Part shown: positions 6,240-7,633 of the stretch, in pieces | Layout: each line of letters starts with the position of its first letter | How positions within the stretch are numbered: position 1 is the stretch's first letter | Origin: Sulfurimonas sp. | GTDB taxonomy: Bacteria; Campylobacterota; Campylobacteria; Campylobacterales; Sulfurimonadaceae | Reading direction: 5' to 3' | Assembly (NCBI GenBank): GCA_002733945.2 | Contig: NVXO02000006.1 | Span: 11,527-19,159, forward strand | Length of the DNA stretch: 7,633 bases | Program-made: the position numbers and the translations under genes | Notes under the pieces: generated by a model | What the model saw: only the letters and a program-made list of their open reading frames with translations | Databases searched by the model: none | Told to the model about the DNA's origin: nothing

Positions 6240-7633
6240 TTTGCAAAGACTACTGCTCGGCTTTCACGAATAACGTTTACTTTAACTTCACCAGGATACT
6301 GAACTCTCTCTTCTATCTCTTTAGCAATCTCTCTTGCCATTAAAATAGACTCATCATCATTAATAAGTGTTGCGTTTACTATAACTCTAACTTCTCTTCC
6401 TGCATTTATGGCATAAGCCTGTTTCACACCACTATGAGAGGCAGCTATTTCTTCTATCTCAGTGACACGTTTTAAGAATGATTCTAGTACTTCACGTCTA
6501 GCACCTGGACGAGCAGCTGAGAGTGTATCTGCAGCACAAACAGCACCACACTCTATAGAGTTTATCTCTTGTTGTCCATGGTGAGCATAAATCGCATTTA
6601 TAATCACTTCATCTTCATTATAACGGCTACATATCTCAACACCTAAATCGACATGGTTTCCATCATGATCATGTGTTAATGCCTTACCTATATCATGAAG
6701 TAAACCTGCACGTTTTGCAAGTTTAGTATTTCCACCCATCTCTGCTGTCATCATACCTGCAAGGTGTGCAACCTCTAGAGTATGTGCGAGAGCATTCTGA
6801 CCATAGCTAGCACGGTATCTCAGTCGCCCAATTAGTCTCATTAAGTCTGGGTGCATTACACCGATATTTAACTCAGATACAAGTTCTTCGCCCTCAGCTA
6901 AAATCTTATCTTCAAACTCATTTGTTACTTTTGCATATATCTCTTCAATACGAGCAGGCTGAATACGTCCATCTTCAATAAGAAGCTGCAGAGTTTTTGT
7001 AGCAATCGCTCGTCTATAAAGATTAAAACTACTCACAAGTATCGCATTTGGAGTATCATCAATGATAATATCAACACCCAAAAGTGTCTCAAGAGCTTTA
7101 ATATTTCGCCCCTCTTTACCAATGATACGACCTTTAAGTTCATCGTTATCTAAATGCACAAGATTTGTTAAACGTTCACTAGCAAACTCACCAGCGAAAC
7201 GGCTAGTAGCCTGAGAAAGTATAAAGTTAGCTTTTCTTTCACCCTCTTCTCTTGCTTCATTCTCATAACGTCTAACGATATGAGCTATGTCACCTCTGGC
7301 CTTATACTCCACTTTTTTAAGTAATGCAGTTTTTGCTTCTTCTTTTGTCATACCGGCACTATGTTCTATCACATGTACTGCTTCGTCTATCTTCTTCTCA
7401 TATTTTTCTTGTAATGATGTTAAAGATTTTTCATTTCTTTCTAAATTAACTTTTTTTGTTTTAATGATAACTGAGTCTTCTTGCAGTTTTTCTTTTTCAT
7501 CTTGCTTGTAACGTTTAAAACTCTGTTCTTTACGTATAAGTGCATCTTCTCGTTGACTCATATCTGCTTTTGCTTTTTGTTTAGCATTGTCAAAACTTTT
7601 TTGTGCTTCATGTTCAATCTCTAAAGATTTTAA
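6236..7633 (-). CDS. rny: Ribonuclease Y, 5' end missing
   Basis: RNase Y is a membrane-anchored endoribonuclease that initiates mRNA decay at the inner face of the membrane. The reading frame stays open to the right window edge, giving 465 codons here. The family is about 510-520 residues, so only the N-terminal membrane anchor and the start of the coiled coil are missing. The ATG at 7561 is internal and not the start: the 24 upstream codons continue the charged coiled-coil sequence. In order come the coiled coil (from 7633 to about 7200), a KH RNA-binding domain with GRIIGKEGRNI (GxxG, about 7150-6960), and an HD domain with the histidine of HTLEVAHLAG, the metal-binding LLHDIGKA (H-D at about 6697-6692) and a downstream AHHG. 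All catalytic HD residues I can check are present. It converges on the DUF3365 gene with a 14-nt gap. Its promoter lies outside the window. Confidence 0.97.
   Translation of the reverse strand, partial: LKSLEIEHEAQKSFDNAKQKAKADMSQREDALIRKEQSFKRYKQDEKEKLQEDSVIIKTKKVNLERNEKSLTSLQEKYEKKIDEAVHVIEHSAGMTKEEAKTALLKKVEYKARGDIAHIVRRYENEAREEGERKANFILSQATSRFAGEFASERLTNLVHLDNDELKGRIIGKEGRNIKALETLLGVDIIIDDTPNAILVSSFNLYRRAIATKTLQLLIEDGRIQPARIEEIYAKVTNEFEDKILAEGEELVSELNIGVMHPDLMRLIGRLRYRASYGQNALAHTLEVAHLAGMMTAEMGGNTKLAKRAGLLHDIGKALTHDHDGNHVDLGVEICSRYNEDEVIINAIYAHHGQQEINSIECGAVCAADTLSAARPGARREVLESFLKRVTEIEEIAASHSGVKQAYAINAGREVRVIVNATLINDDESILMAREIAKEIEERVQYPGEVKVNVIRESRAVVFAK

Noticed and set aside
7287..7511. 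Plus-strand, serine- and phenylalanine-rich open frame antisense to rny
   Set aside because: The composition is the mirror of the lysine/glutamate-rich coiled coil on the other strand; no start signal.
7559..7561. ATG as the start codon of rny
   Set aside because: The same frame stays open for 24 codons to the window edge with coiled-coil composition, and the protein would lack the membrane anchor. The gene is cut by the window, not started here.
1..7633. CRISPR array, insertion sequence, prophage, defence system or tRNA
   Set aside because: No direct repeats with spacers, terminal inverted repeats, transposase or integrase motifs, or cloverleaf sequences were seen on either strand; gene content is ordinary core genome.

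Overview
The window looks like a chromosomal housekeeping segment of a Campylobacterota (Epsilonproteobacteria) species, most likely a free-living Sulfurimonas-type organism. The DNA is AT-rich, promoters look like TATAAT boxes behind T-rich DNA, and atpB stands alone instead of inside a full atp operon. From memory, Campylobacter jejuni also keeps gpsA beside gatB, and a small membrane-protein gene beside atpB, in this part of its chromosome. The genus is an inference; the genes themselves are clear from their motifs. I see no transposon, phage, CRISPR array or tRNA.

Region 1-4382 is one tightly packed minus-strand operon, read right to left: gatB (Asp/Glu-tRNA amidotransferase subunit B), a six-TM voltage-sensor-type potassium channel with a C-terminal RCK module, a freestanding RCK (TrkA-like) protein, and gpsA (glycerol-3-phosphate dehydrogenase, cut by the left window edge). 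The junctions are a 6-nt gap, an 8-nt overlap and a 4-nt ATGA overlap, so translation is probably coupled. The freestanding RCK aligns by eye with the RCK of the channel, which suggests a two-gene gating module.

Region 4383-4550 is a 168-nt spacer. It holds a probable gatB promoter (minus strand) and, on the plus strand, two TATAAT boxes followed by a hairpin with an apical GGAA that resembles a diverged SRP RNA tip. It may be a small RNA, a relic, or only the 3' structure of the atpB transcript.

Region 4551-5528 (minus) carries atpB, the F0 a subunit, followed by a small two-TM protein with no recognised function. The 111-nt spacer 5529-5639 is a divergent promoter region between atpB and a plus-strand gene (5640-6221) for a secreted monohaem DUF3365/Tll0287-like protein. 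That gene converges on rny (RNase Y, minus, cut by the right window edge). The two stop codons sit in the arms of one shared 12-bp hairpin that is probably a bidirectional terminator.

Most of the window is conserved core metabolism: tRNA charging, phospholipid precursor synthesis, ATP synthesis and RNA decay. The points worth a second look are the channel/RCK pair, the spacer RNA candidate, the small AtpB-linked protein and the haem protein divergent from atpB.
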